Source of the DNA: Sphingobium sp. Cam5-1
GTDB lineage: Bacteria; Pseudomonadota; Alphaproteobacteria; Sphingomonadales; Sphingomonadaceae
Length of the DNA stretch: 64,000 nucleotides
Direction of reading: 5' to 3'
NCBI RefSeq assembly: GCF_015693305.1
Contig: NZ_CP065139.1
Location: 953,898-1,017,897 of the forward strand
Part shown: positions 1 through 7,766 of the stretch, in pieces
Layout of the letters: each line of letters opens with the position of its first letter
How positions within the stretch are numbered: the stretch's first letter is position 1
Notes under the pieces: generated by a model
Databases searched by the model: none
Told to the model about the DNA's origin: nothing
Seen by the model: only the letters and a program-made list of their open reading frames with translations
Translations under genes and position numbers: made by a program

Positions 1-270
1 CTCGCGGCCTTCCTGTCGGGCGGCCTGCGCATCGAGCGCCCAGGTGCAATGGGCATAGAGGCGAGTGAAATCATCCTGCGAAAGCCCGCGCTGCGCGGCG
101 GTTCCGCCGATCGGCGGCCCTATGAGGTGGGGGAGGCTCGCTTGGCGGAGAAGATCGGCGGGATCGACGCCGATTTCCGCCACCAGCCGTAGCAGATCAC
201 GCGCGATGGCGACGGGGACACGCGTCGCCACTGGGCGGGACAGATGTTTGGCGTTGAGCTTTTTTGTCAT
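1..270 (-). CDS. AraC-family transcriptional regulator, N-terminal part (cut by window edge)
   Basis: Reading leftwards from an ATG at 268-270, the minus strand is open for 90 codons to the edge of the window, so only the N-terminus is visible. The peptide has the pattern of the arabinose-binding-like N-terminal domain of AraC regulators: a basic start, then VAIARDLLRLVAEIGVDPAD, LLRQASLP, and a later DDFTRLYAHCTWAL helix. The DNA-binding domain would lie outside the window. The gene is divergent from the catabolic operon beginning at 349, with 78 bp between them, the usual position for a local activator. Family assignment is from pattern only. Confidence 0.6.
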   Translation of the reverse strand, partial: MTKKLNAKHLSRPVATRVPVAIARDLLRLVAEIGVDPADLLRQASLPHLIGPPIGGTAAQRGLSQDDFTRLYAHCTWALDAQAARQEGRE

Positions 271-348
271 GACCTTTGAGCTATTTTGGCATTTCCAGAG
301 GCAGGGAGAAAGGGGAAACAAAGGCTTCAAACAGAAAGGATCGAGAGG
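271..348. promoter_or_regulatory. Divergent intergenic region between the AraC-type regulator and the catabolic operon
   Basis: This 78-bp gap separates two divergent starts and must hold both promoters unless they extend into the genes. It is purine-rich near the right side. AAAGGA at 335-340 sits 8 nt before a GTG at 349 and decides that start over the upstream frame extension at 286. No clean -35/-10 pair or operator palindrome was identified by eye. Confidence 0.45.
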
Positions 349-978
349 GTGGCGGACGAGAGCCTGATTGCGCGCATAGACCGATTGGAATCGCTGGATG
401 CGATCCGTCAGCTGGCCGCGAAATATTCGCTGGCGCTGGACATGCGCGACTCCGATGCCTGGGTGAACCTGTTCCCCGAAGACGTTAAGGTCGGCGGCGG
501 CAAGCAGGGGCGGAAGGCACTGCGCGACTGGTTCGACGAAACCCATTCGATGCAGTTCGATGGCACGTCCCATCATATTGGCGGCCACATCATCGATTTC
601 GATGATCCCGACCATGCGCAGGGCGTCGTCTATTCGAAGAATGAGCATGAGACCGGCGCCGAATGGGTCATCATGCAGATGATGTATTTCGACAAATATG
701 AGCGGATCGACGGCCGCTGGTATTTCCGCCGCCGCCTGCCGCTTTACTGGTACGCGACCGACCTCAACAAGCCGCCGATCGGTGACCGCAAGATGCGCTG
801 GCCGGGCGTGCAGCCCTATCATGGCAGCTTCCATGATCTGTTCCCAAGCTGGAAAAGCTATTGGGACCGGCAGGGGCAGCCGCATAACGGCCCGGTCGAA
901 CCGCCCGCGCCGCTGGAAAAATTCATTGAAACGATGCGGCGTGGCGCTCCGCTGCCCAAGCCGCGCGTCCGGAGCTGA
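349..978 (+). CDS. SnoaL/NTF2-fold protein, LinA or dehydratase-like
   Basis: A 209-residue protein of the SnoaL_4/NTF2-like superfamily, which includes scytalone dehydratase, ketosteroid isomerase and the LinA dehydrochlorinase. The opening helix (DRLESLDAIRQLAAKYSLAL) followed by D31 and the SHHIGGHI segment (H75/H76) occupies the places of the Asp-His dyad of LinA-like enzymes. The frame is open from 286, but the GTG at 349 is preferred because it has a well-spaced AAAGGA and begins where the family homology begins. It is the first gene of a seven-gene plus-strand run and ends 5 bp before the next gene. A lyase or isomerase role on a pathway intermediate is inferred; the substrate is unknown. 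Confidence 0.75.
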   Translation: MADESLIARIDRLESLDAIRQLAAKYSLALDMRDSDAWVNLFPEDVKVGGGKQGRKALRDWFDETHSMQFDGTSHHIGGHIIDFDDPDHAQGVVYSKNEHETGAEWVIMQMMYFDKYERIDGRWYFRRRLPLYWYATDLNKPPIGDRKMRWPGVQPYHGSFHDLFPSWKSYWDRQGQPHNGPVEPPAPLEKFIETMRRGAPLPKPRVRS

Positions 979-983
979 ACGAC

Positions 984-2057
984 ATGACGGATATTTTCTC
1001 GCCCGTGACGCTGGGCGACATCGCGCTGGCCAACCGGATCGTGATGGCGCCGATGACCCGCGACCGGGCAGGACCGGGCGACGTGCCGACCGACATCATG
1101 GTTGAATATTATCGTCAGCGCGCAAGCGCCGGGCTGATCGTGACGGAGGGAACGCAGCCTTCGCCCGTCGGCAAGGGATATTGGCGCACGCCCGGCATCC
1201 ATAGCGCGGCGCAGGTCGAAGGATGGCGCAAGGTCGCGGATGCCGTGCATGGTAGGGGCGGAAAGATCGTCATGCAGCTGATGCATGTCGGCCGTGCCGC
1301 CGTGCAGGCGAACAAGGATGCGGACGCAGAGACGGTTGCGCCGTCCGCCATTCAGTGCCCGGACAAGATTCCCGGACCCGATGGTGTTCCGGTGGAAACG
1401 GTCGTGCCGCGCGCGCTGGAAACGGATGAGATTCCCGGCGTCATCGCGGAATATGTGACGGCGGCGCGAAATGCGATTGCTGCTGGTCTGGACGGGATCG
1501 AGCTGCATTGCGCCAGCGGTTACCTGCCGATGCAGTTTCTGTCTTCCAACAGCAACCAGCGCACGGATCGCTATGGCGGGTCGGTGGAGAACCGCATTCG
1601 TTTCGTGGTGGAGTTGCTGGAGGCGCTGGCCGATGCCGTGGGTGCGGGCCGGGTGGGCTTTCGCATCTGTCCGGGCGTCAAGTTCAACGGCATGGATGAT
1701 GCGAACCCGCATGAAACCTATGCGGCGTTGTTGAACGCCGTGGACGGCATGGGGCTGGCCTACTGTCACCTGATCCACATTCCGCTAGAGGGGCAGGACG
1801 CGCTGGAACTGGTCCGTGCCAACTGGAGTGGCGCGGTCATCGAGAATGGCGGCCTGAATCTGGACAAGGCTACGGCGGTGATCGAGCAAGGGAAGGCCGA
1901 GGCCGTGTCCTTCGGCTATCTCTACATCGCCAATCCCGATCTGGTGGAGCGTTTCCAGACGGGGGCTGCGCTCAATAAGGCCAACAAGGCGAACTTCTAC
2001 ACCGGCGATGGCGACGATCGCATTGGTTATCTGGATTATGCGCTGCTGGACGCCTGA
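984..2057 (+). CDS. Old yellow enzyme family FMN oxidoreductase
   Basis: A 357-residue NADH:flavin oxidoreductase of the OYE/N-ethylmaleimide reductase type, a cytosolic FMN TIM barrel that usually reduces activated C=C bonds. Visible landmarks are NRIVMAPMTR with the flavin-tuning Thr at residue 25, GYWRTPGIHS, GRGGKIVMQLMHVGR, DRYGGSVENR, and the phosphate-binding GGL/FGYLYIANPDL end. The substrate-binding pair normally written His-x-x-Asn or His-x-x-His reads H175-C-A-S178, so the second position is Ser. Length is normal for the family. It lies between the SnoaL-like gene and an SDR gene in the same operon, suggesting reduction of an enone intermediate; the Ser may change substrate or direction of reaction. 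Confidence 0.88.
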   Translation: MTDIFSPVTLGDIALANRIVMAPMTRDRAGPGDVPTDIMVEYYRQRASAGLIVTEGTQPSPVGKGYWRTPGIHSAAQVEGWRKVADAVHGRGGKIVMQLMHVGRAAVQANKDADAETVAPSAIQCPDKIPGPDGVPVETVVPRALETDEIPGVIAEYVTAARNAIAAGLDGIELHCASGYLPMQFLSSNSNQRTDRYGGSVENRIRFVVELLEALADAVGAGRVGFRICPGVKFNGMDDANPHETYAALLNAVDGMGLAYCHLIHIPLEGQDALELVRANWSGAVIENGGLNLDKATAVIEQGKAEAVSFGYLYIANPDLVERFQTGAALNKANKANFYTGDGDDRIGYLDYALLDA

Positions 2058-2094
2058 GCGCCGAGCAACGTCACAAGAATATAGGAGAGGTTGA

Positions 2095-2886
2095 ATGGCA
2101 AAGTTGCTGGAAGGGCGCACCGCGCTCGTCACCGGGGGCGGGCAGGGCGTGGGGCAGGGCATCGCCCGCGCGCTGGCCGCTGCCGGGGCGAATGTCGCTA
2201 TCGCCCAGCGCAAAGCTGATCAGGGCGAGGAAGAGGCGCAATATCTGCGGGATACGCATGACGTCGACGCATTTTTCATCCGTACCGACGTGACGCAGCG
2301 CGCCGAGGTGGAGGCGATGGTGGAGGCCGCGCACCAGCGCTTCGGGCGGCTGGACATATTGGTCAATAATGCTGGCGCCAGCTTCCCCAAGCGGATCGAG
2401 AAGCATAGCGACGAGGATATGGAGGGTGCGTTTGCCCTCAACTATTATGCCGTGTTCTGGGCGATGAAGGCGGCTTTCCCGATCATGAAGGCTCAAGGGT
2501 TTGGCCGCGTCATCAACCTGGGATCGCTGAACGGCGTCAACGCGCACATGTTCACGGTGGCCTATAATGCCAGCAAGGAAGCGATGCGCGCGCTGACCCG
2601 GACGGCGGCGGTGGAGTGGGGCCCGCACGGCATCACCTGCAACACAATCTGTCCTTCGGCGACCAGTCCGCAGGCAAAGGATTATTTCGCGGCCAATCCG
2701 GAAATGACGCAGGCGATCCTGCAACAGGTTCCGGCGGGGCGCTTTGGCGACGCTGAAGCGGATATTGGTCCGATCGCGGTGTTCCTAGCGAGCGAGGGCG
2801 GCGGCTATATGAGCGGCAACACCCTCTTTGCCGATGGTGGCGCGCATGTGAACGGCGTCGCCTGGCGGCCTGAAGTAGAGGATTGA
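2095..2886 (+). CDS. Short-chain dehydrogenase/reductase 1
   Basis: A 263-residue classical SDR, an NAD(P)-dependent alcohol/ketone oxidoreductase. The cofactor motif TGGGQGVG lies near residues 14-21, followed by NNAG. The catalytic set is complete: Ser144, Tyr157 and Lys161 (YNASK). AGGAG precedes the ATG at a normal distance. The end (SGNTLFADGGAHVNG) is the standard SDR C-terminal segment. It is followed within 5 bp by a second SDR, and three SDRs in a row suggest successive alcohol oxidations or different stereochemistry on a multi-ring substrate. The exact substrate cannot be read from sequence. Confidence 0.87.
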   Translation: MAKLLEGRTALVTGGGQGVGQGIARALAAAGANVAIAQRKADQGEEEAQYLRDTHDVDAFFIRTDVTQRAEVEAMVEAAHQRFGRLDILVNNAGASFPKRIEKHSDEDMEGAFALNYYAVFWAMKAAFPIMKAQGFGRVINLGSLNGVNAHMFTVAYNASKEAMRALTRTAAVEWGPHGITCNTICPSATSPQAKDYFAANPEMTQAILQQVPAGRFGDAEADIGPIAVFLASEGGGYMSGNTLFADGGAHVNGVAWRPEVED

Positions 2887-2891
2887 TCGCC

Positions 2892-3707
2892 ATGGAACGG
2901 TTGAAGGGAAAACGCGCTGTCGTGACTGGCGGCGCGCAGGGGATTGGTGCGGCTATTGCGCGGCGGCTCGCTGCAGAAGGGGCGACGGTCGCGGTGCTTG
3001 ATCTGGATGCGGCGGCGGCTGGGGCGGTGCTGCCCTCGCCGCATGTGGGGATTGCCTGCAACGTGGCGGATACCGCCTCGGTGGATGCAGCCTTCGCACA
3101 GGTGAAAGAGGCTCTGGGCGGCGTCGATGTGCTGGTCAACAATGCCGGGCGGGGCAGCGCGGCGGGCGACGGCATGGACCGCTATTATGCGGCGCAGGCT
3201 GAGCGTGGTGCGCAAATCGCGCGTGGCGAAGAGCCAACGACCTTTGTCGATCAGACCATATATTGCGAGGATGAGGGCTGGTCGGGCGTGTTGGCGGTGA
3301 CGTTGGACGGGACGTTCAAATGCAGCCGGGCGGCGGTTCGGTTGATGGCGGAACAGGGGAGTGGCGGGAGCATCGTCAACATCGGATCGACGTCTGGCGT
3401 GAAGGGCGATGGTCCTATACCTTACTGCGCGGCCAAGGCAGCAGTGCTGGGCATGACGCGGGCGATGGCGCGGGAACTGGCCGATCGCGGCATCCGGGTC
3501 AATGCGGTCAATCCGGGGGCTACCGAGACGCCGATCTATGCCACTTTGCCAAGCGAAATGAAGGACATGATCGCGGCGGACAGCTTGATGAAGCGGCTCG
3601 CGCATCCCGACGAGATCGCCGGGGCGGTGGCGTTTCTGGCGGGGGATGACGGCAGCTTTGCCACCGGCAGCGTCGTGACGGTGAATGGCGGGGCTTACTT
3701 CACATAA
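2892..3707 (+). CDS. Short-chain dehydrogenase/reductase 2
   Basis: A 271-residue classical SDR with TGGAQGIG, NNAG and Tyr178/Lys182 (YCAAK). The serine of GSTSG, residue 166, lies 12 rather than 13 positions before Tyr178. An insertion after NNAG (roughly residues 85-115, containing DRYYAAQAERGAQ and FVDQTIYCED) makes it longer than its neighbours and probably shapes the substrate lid. The ATG at 2892 with GAGG upstream is chosen over an in-frame TTG at 2883, which overlaps the previous stop. It shares the operon with SDR 1 and SDR 3. Confidence 0.85.
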   Translation: MERLKGKRAVVTGGAQGIGAAIARRLAAEGATVAVLDLDAAAAGAVLPSPHVGIACNVADTASVDAAFAQVKEALGGVDVLVNNAGRGSAAGDGMDRYYAAQAERGAQIARGEEPTTFVDQTIYCEDEGWSGVLAVTLDGTFKCSRAAVRLMAEQGSGGSIVNIGSTSGVKGDGPIPYCAAKAAVLGMTRAMARELADRGIRVNAVNPGATETPIYATLPSEMKDMIAADSLMKRLAHPDEIAGAVAFLAGDDGSFATGSVVTVNGGAYFT

Positions 3708-3729
3708 TTGCAGCGGATCGGAGCAGGAC

Positions 3730-4485
3730 ATGAAGGCACTGGAAGGCAAGGCAACGATCGTGACCGGCGGCGCGCGCGGTGTGGCCAAAGGTGTGGCAAC
3801 CGCCTTCGTCAAGGCGGGGGCGCGTGTCCTGATCGTTGATCGGGAGGAGGAGCTTGGCCGCGCGACCGAGGCTGAGTTGCGGGCGCTCGGTGGAGAGGCG
3901 CATTTCCTGGCCGTCGACCTGGCGCAGCGGGCGGAGTTGCCGAAGATCATCGAGGCGGCGGTCGGGCATTTTGGCGGTCTGGATGTGCTGGTGAACGCGG
4001 CGCAGGCTTCGCGCCAGTTGCCGATTGCCGAGACGACCGATGAGGCGATGGAGATTGCGCTGGATACGGGGTTCTGGCCGACCTTCGTCCTGATGCGTGA
4101 AGCCTATCCGCATCTGGTTAAGGCCAAGGGATCGGTCATCAACTTCGCGACGGGCGCGGCGTTCGATGCGATCCCGACGCAGGGCTCCTATTGCGCGGCG
4201 AAGGAAGCGATCCGCGCCATTTCCAAGATCGCCGCAAGCGAGTGGGGCGGGCAAGCGGTGCGGGTGAACATCATTTGCCCGTTCGCCAATTCACCGGGGG
4301 TAATGGCTTGGAAGGAATGGGCGCCCGCGGACTATGATACGCAGATCAGCAAGGTGTCACTGAAGCGTATTGGCGATTGCGAAAAAGATATTGGAGCAGC
4401 CGCCGTATTCTTGGCAAGCGATGCGGCAGGCTATATCACCGGCCAAACGCTGATGGTGGATGGGGGGCAGACAAAGGCTTTCTGA
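3730..4485 (+). CDS. Short-chain dehydrogenase/reductase 3 (Thr at the catalytic Ser position)
   Basis: A 251-residue SDR with TGGARGVA as cofactor loop and Tyr154/Lys158 (YCAAK). The residue 13 before the tyrosine, normally Ser, is Thr141 (INFATGAAF), and NNAG is replaced by VNAAQ. Both changes are at functional positions, so activity may be altered, although Thr can sometimes replace Ser. Start: ATG 3730 with GGAGCAGGA just upstream, rather than the in-frame start at 3685 that would overlap SDR 2. The gene ends 31 bp before the flavoprotein gene. It could also act as a binding or epimerising SDR; this is inference. Confidence 0.82.
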   Translation: MKALEGKATIVTGGARGVAKGVATAFVKAGARVLIVDREEELGRATEAELRALGGEAHFLAVDLAQRAELPKIIEAAVGHFGGLDVLVNAAQASRQLPIAETTDEAMEIALDTGFWPTFVLMREAYPHLVKAKGSVINFATGAAFDAIPTQGSYCAAKEAIRAISKIAASEWGGQAVRVNIICPFANSPGVMAWKEWAPADYDTQISKVSLKRIGDCEKDIGAAAVFLASDAAGYITGQTLMVDGGQTKAF

Positions 4486-4516
4486 TCCAGATCGCATAAG
4501 GAGAGGACAGTTTTTC

Positions 4517-5980
4517 GTGGCCGACATTTCGCTTCACCGCCCCTATCCCGCCAGCAAGGTCGAACGGTGGGATTTTGAAACCGACGTCGCGGTGATCGGC
4601 TTTGGCGCGACGGGTGCGTGCGCGGCGATCGAAGCTGCGGCTGGCGGCGCGCGGGTGATGCTGTTCGAACGGGGTTCGGGCAGCGGCGGTGCGTCGGCCT
4701 TGTCGGGCGGCGAGATTTATATTGGCGGCAGTGGTGGGACGGACGCCCAGCGTGCGGCGGGGTTCGAGGACAGCACGGAGGATATGGCCGCTTATCTGAA
4801 GGCGGCGGGCGGGCCGTGCGCGGATGAGGCGAAGTGCGACCTTTATGCGCAGGAATCGCTCAGCCACTATGCCTGGCTGAAGGAGCAGGGCATACCCTAT
4901 CGCGGCAATTATCTGCCGGGCAAGCATATCGAACCGACGGACGATTCCACCCTGATCTGGTCGGGTAGCGAAGCGGCTTGGCCCTTTTGCGAGCAGGCAA
5001 AGCCGGCGCCGCGCGGGCATGTGATCGCCCATATGGGCTGGGGCGGCGGGCGGCCGATGGTCGACCTGTTGGAGGCTCGCGCGAAGGCGCTTGGCGTTGA
5101 AGTGATGACGGATGCACGCGCCGTGGCGCTGGTGCAGGATGATGCGCGGCGGGTCGTGGGCGTCATCGTGCGCATCGATAATGTCAATCGCTTTGTCCGC
5201 GCGGGCAAGGGCGTTATCCTGTGTACCGGCGGCTTTGCCTTCAACGAGGATATGCGCCGCCGCTATTGCCCTGAAACGTTCAAGATCAGCAGCCCGATCG
5301 GCGATCAGGATGATGGCGTGGGCATCGAACTGGGCGTCGGTGCGGGTGGCGATGCCATCCATATGGAGCAGTTTTTCACCACCTGTCCCTGGACCATGCC
5401 CGAACCGCAGGCCTATGGCGTATTCGTCAATCAGGCGGGGCAGCGCTTCATCAATGAGGATTGCTATCACGGCCGGGTCAGTCGCGCTGCGATCGACCAG
5501 TTGGGGGACCGGGTGTACCTGTTGCTCGACATCGCCCATTTTGACGAGCCGCTCCCCATGGCGGGGATGACGATCGCGGGGACTGGCGACAGCTGGGAAG
5601 AGGTGGAAGCCGAACTGGAAATGGCGCCGGGTACGCTGTCGGCCACCATGGCCTTCTACAACGAACGTGCGCGGGAGGGGCGCGATCCGCTGTTCCACAA
5701 GCGGGCGCCGATCCTGACGCCGCTGGATCAGGGACCGTTCGTGGCGCTGGAGCTGAATTTCGCGACCAGCTATTTCAGCTTCTTCACGCTGGGGGGACTG
5801 CGGACGTCGACCGACGGCGAGGTGCTGGACCGGGCTGGTGCGCCGGTCGCGGGCCTGTTCGCGGCGGGGCGTTGCACTTCGGGTCTTCCGGCATGGGGGC
5901 ATGGCTATAGCTCTGGCCTCAGTCTTGCCGATTGCACTTTCTTCGGGCGGCAGGCCGGGCGGAAGGCGGCGCGGGGCTGA
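4517..5980 (+). CDS. FAD-dependent ketosteroid-dehydrogenase-like flavoprotein (delta4-(5alpha) type candidate)
   Basis: A 487-residue flavoprotein of the fumarate reductase/3-ketosteroid dehydrogenase family. The FAD motif GFGATG is at residues 28-33, and a C-terminal FAD region ends with LFAAGRCTSG and GHGYSSGLSLADC. Tyr317, Tyr464 and Ser466 sit two positions from the catalytic Tyr319/Tyr466/Ser468 that I recall for the Rhodococcus jostii delta4-(5alpha)-ketosteroid dehydrogenase, and overall length is close to that enzyme. The GTG at 4517 is taken as start because GGAGAGGA lies 9 nt upstream and the longer frame would run back into SDR 3. The likely reaction is flavin-dependent introduction of a C=C next to a ring ketone. 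Other FAD_binding_2 substrates are possible. Confidence 0.78.
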   Translation: MADISLHRPYPASKVERWDFETDVAVIGFGATGACAAIEAAAGGARVMLFERGSGSGGASALSGGEIYIGGSGGTDAQRAAGFEDSTEDMAAYLKAAGGPCADEAKCDLYAQESLSHYAWLKEQGIPYRGNYLPGKHIEPTDDSTLIWSGSEAAWPFCEQAKPAPRGHVIAHMGWGGGRPMVDLLEARAKALGVEVMTDARAVALVQDDARRVVGVIVRIDNVNRFVRAGKGVILCTGGFAFNEDMRRRYCPETFKISSPIGDQDDGVGIELGVGAGGDAIHMEQFFTTCPWTMPEPQAYGVFVNQAGQRFINEDCYHGRVSRAAIDQLGDRVYLLLDIAHFDEPLPMAGMTIAGTGDSWEEVEAELEMAPGTLSATMAFYNERAREGRDPLFHKRAPILTPLDQGPFVALELNFATSYFSFFTLGGLRTSTDGEVLDRAGAPVAGLFAAGRCTSGLPAWGHGYSSGLSLADCTFFGRQAGRKAARG

Positions 5981-6079
5981 TCTTCGCCTGTTGGTGAACG
6001 CCTGATCCATTTGCATGATGTGCGGCCCTGGCCATTGCGTCATCATGATGGTCAGGAACACAACCGACAGGAGAGTGAC

Positions 6080-7576
6080 TTGTCCATCGATCAGGGCCGC
6101 AAGCGCCTGCGCTTCGCCGTTATTGGAGCGGGCATGGCCGGCATCCTTGCCGCCATCCGCCTGCGCCAGGCGGGCGAGGATTTCACCGTATATGAAAAGG
6201 CCGGGCGGCTGGGCGGCACCTGGCGGGAAAACCGCTATCCGGGCCTGACCTGCGACGTGCCAGCGCACGCTTATACCTATAGCTTCGAGCCGTACGCGGA
6301 ATGGGACGCCTATTATGCAAAGGGCGGCGAGATTCAGACCTATTTCGAAAAGACGGCCGAGAAATACGGCATCATGCCGCACGTCCGTTTCAACAGCGAA
6401 GTCGTGTCTACGGTGTGGGATGAGGGCGCTGGCATCTGGCGACTGGGTCTGATCACGGGTGAGGAGGTTAAGGCGGAAGTCGTGATTGCCGCTTCGGGCG
6501 TGCTGCATCATCCCAAGCTGCCGGACATTGAAGGGCTGGACAGTTTCGAGGGGCAGGCCTTCCATAGTGCCCGCTGGCAGGATGACGCTCCGGTCGATGG
6601 CGCGCGTGTCGGCGTGATCGGCAATGGGTCTACCGGCGTGCAGATCATCACGGCGCTGAGCAGTCGCGCGTCGAAACTGGTGCATTTCCAGCGGTCGCCG
6701 CAGTGGATCATGCCGGTTCCCTATTTTCAGTATAGCGAGGAAGAGAAGGAAGCATTCCGTCGCGATCCCGCGTTGATCGACGATATTCGCAACAACAAGG
6801 AATATTGGGACAACATCTTCCGCTTTACGCACGCGATCACGGACACACATGGCCCGGAGATCGCGGCGATCGAGCAAATCTGTCTCGATAATCTGGAAAA
6901 CAGCATCCGCGATCCTGAATTGAAGGAAAAGCTGCGCCCTAATTATCGGGCGGCGTGCAAGCGGCTGATCTATAGCTGGTCCTATTATGATGCCGTCCAG
7001 CACCCCAATGTCGAGGTGGAGCGTGACCGTATTGCCCGCGTCGAGGCCAAGGGCGTGCGGATGGAGGATGGACGGCTCCATGAACTCGACACGCTGGTGC
7101 TGGCGACGGGTTTCCATGCAGACCGTTTCATTCGGCCTACAACGGTGCTGGGCCGGGGCGGCGTTTCGCTGGACGATGTGTGGTCCGTTCGGCCGACCGC
7201 TTATTATGCTGTGACGATACCGGGCTTTCCGAACTTCTTCATGTTGAATGGGCCGACGGGACCTGTCGGCAATTTCTCGCTGATCGACATTGCGGAGAAG
7301 CAATGGGGCTATGTCGATCAGTTGCTGGATCTGCTCCGGTCTGGAGAGGTGCGGACGGTTGAACCGAGCGCTGACGCTCATGCCGATTATGAGGAAAGGC
7401 GCATCGCGGCGGCGCGCACGACGATCTTCGGATCGGGCTGCAACAGCTGGTATCTGGATGCGACGGGCGTCCCGGCTAGCTGGCCTTGGAGCTATGAGGC
7501 GTTTGCCGATGCGATGGCGGCTCCGGTAATGGCGGATTATCGGGTTGAGGCTGCGGCTGAATTGGTTGGGCGCTAG
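6080..7576 (+). CDS. Flavin-containing Baeyer-Villiger-type monooxygenase
   Basis: A 498-residue FAD/NADPH monooxygenase. The first Rossmann motif GAGMAG is at residues 16-21, a second is GNGSTG, and between them lies the Baeyer-Villiger fingerprint F-x-G-x-x-x-H-x-x-x-W (F156, H162, W166). GTWRENRYPGLTCDVPAH is typical of cyclohexanone/steroid monooxygenases. The TTG at 6080 has AGGAG 6-7 nt upstream and starts just before the first beta strand; an in-frame start at 6011 would add a poorly supported leader. It would insert oxygen beside a ketone to give a lactone or ester, which fits a ring-opening role after the dehydrogenases upstream. It is the last gene of the plus-strand run. Confidence 0.88.
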   Translation: MSIDQGRKRLRFAVIGAGMAGILAAIRLRQAGEDFTVYEKAGRLGGTWRENRYPGLTCDVPAHAYTYSFEPYAEWDAYYAKGGEIQTYFEKTAEKYGIMPHVRFNSEVVSTVWDEGAGIWRLGLITGEEVKAEVVIAASGVLHHPKLPDIEGLDSFEGQAFHSARWQDDAPVDGARVGVIGNGSTGVQIITALSSRASKLVHFQRSPQWIMPVPYFQYSEEEKEAFRRDPALIDDIRNNKEYWDNIFRFTHAITDTHGPEIAAIEQICLDNLENSIRDPELKEKLRPNYRAACKRLIYSWSYYDAVQHPNVEVERDRIARVEAKGVRMEDGRLHELDTLVLATGFHADRFIRPTTVLGRGGVSLDDVWSVRPTAYYAVTIPGFPNFFMLNGPTGPVGNFSLIDIAEKQWGYVDQLLDLLRSGEVRTVEPSADAHADYEERRIAAARTTIFGSGCNSWYLDATGVPASWPWSYEAFADAMAAPVMADYRVEAAAELVGR

Positions 7577-7606
7577 GGATTTTGATTCCTCAATTCCGTT
7601 CGGCTG

Positions 7607-7634
7607 TTTGAACGAGTCGCTTGTCTCGTTCAAA
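7607..7634. terminator. Perfect hairpin after the monooxygenase gene
   Basis: TTTGAACGAG (7607-7616) and CTCGTTCAAA (7625-7634) form a perfect 10-bp inverted repeat around an 8-nt loop, 31 bp after the stop. There is no long T-tract directly after it, so it may act as an mRNA 3' end stabiliser or weak terminator. Confidence 0.5.
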
Positions 7635-7695
7635 TGTCGAAGGGTCTTACTTCTTTTTAGAAGTAGAGGGCTTCGACAAGCTCAGCCCGAACGGG
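7635..7695. repeat. Intergenic REP-like repeat, copy 1
   Basis: TGTCGAAG (7635-7642) pairs with CTTCGACA (7671-7678), with an inner ACTTCT/AGAAGT stem at 7649-7664. The right part, 7668-7695, matches 27 of 28 positions of the right arm of the repeat at 37774-37801. It lies between convergent genes, the usual place for such elements. Confidence 0.7.
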
Positions 7696-7716
7696 GGAGG
7701 GGGCAGATCAAATAGG

Positions 7717-7746
7717 AAAGGGGAGCGTTGTGGCGCTCCCCTTTTT
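7717..7746. terminator. Bidirectional rho-independent terminator
   Basis: AAAGGGGAGCG (7717-7727) and CGCTCCCCTTT (7734-7744) form an 11-bp stem with a 6-nt loop, flanked by A-rich and T-rich tracts. It lies between the convergent monooxygenase gene and the iron-sulfur flavoenzyme gene and can serve both. Confidence 0.85.
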
Positions 7747-7766
7747 CTTTGACGTTGAACGTCCGA

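Noticed and set aside
4436..7633. A minus-strand open frame of over 1000 codons across the flavoprotein and monooxygenase genes
   Set aside because: It lies antisense to two well-supported enzymes with intact motifs, is very rich in Arg, His and Pro, and shows no family features. High GC content makes such frames common.
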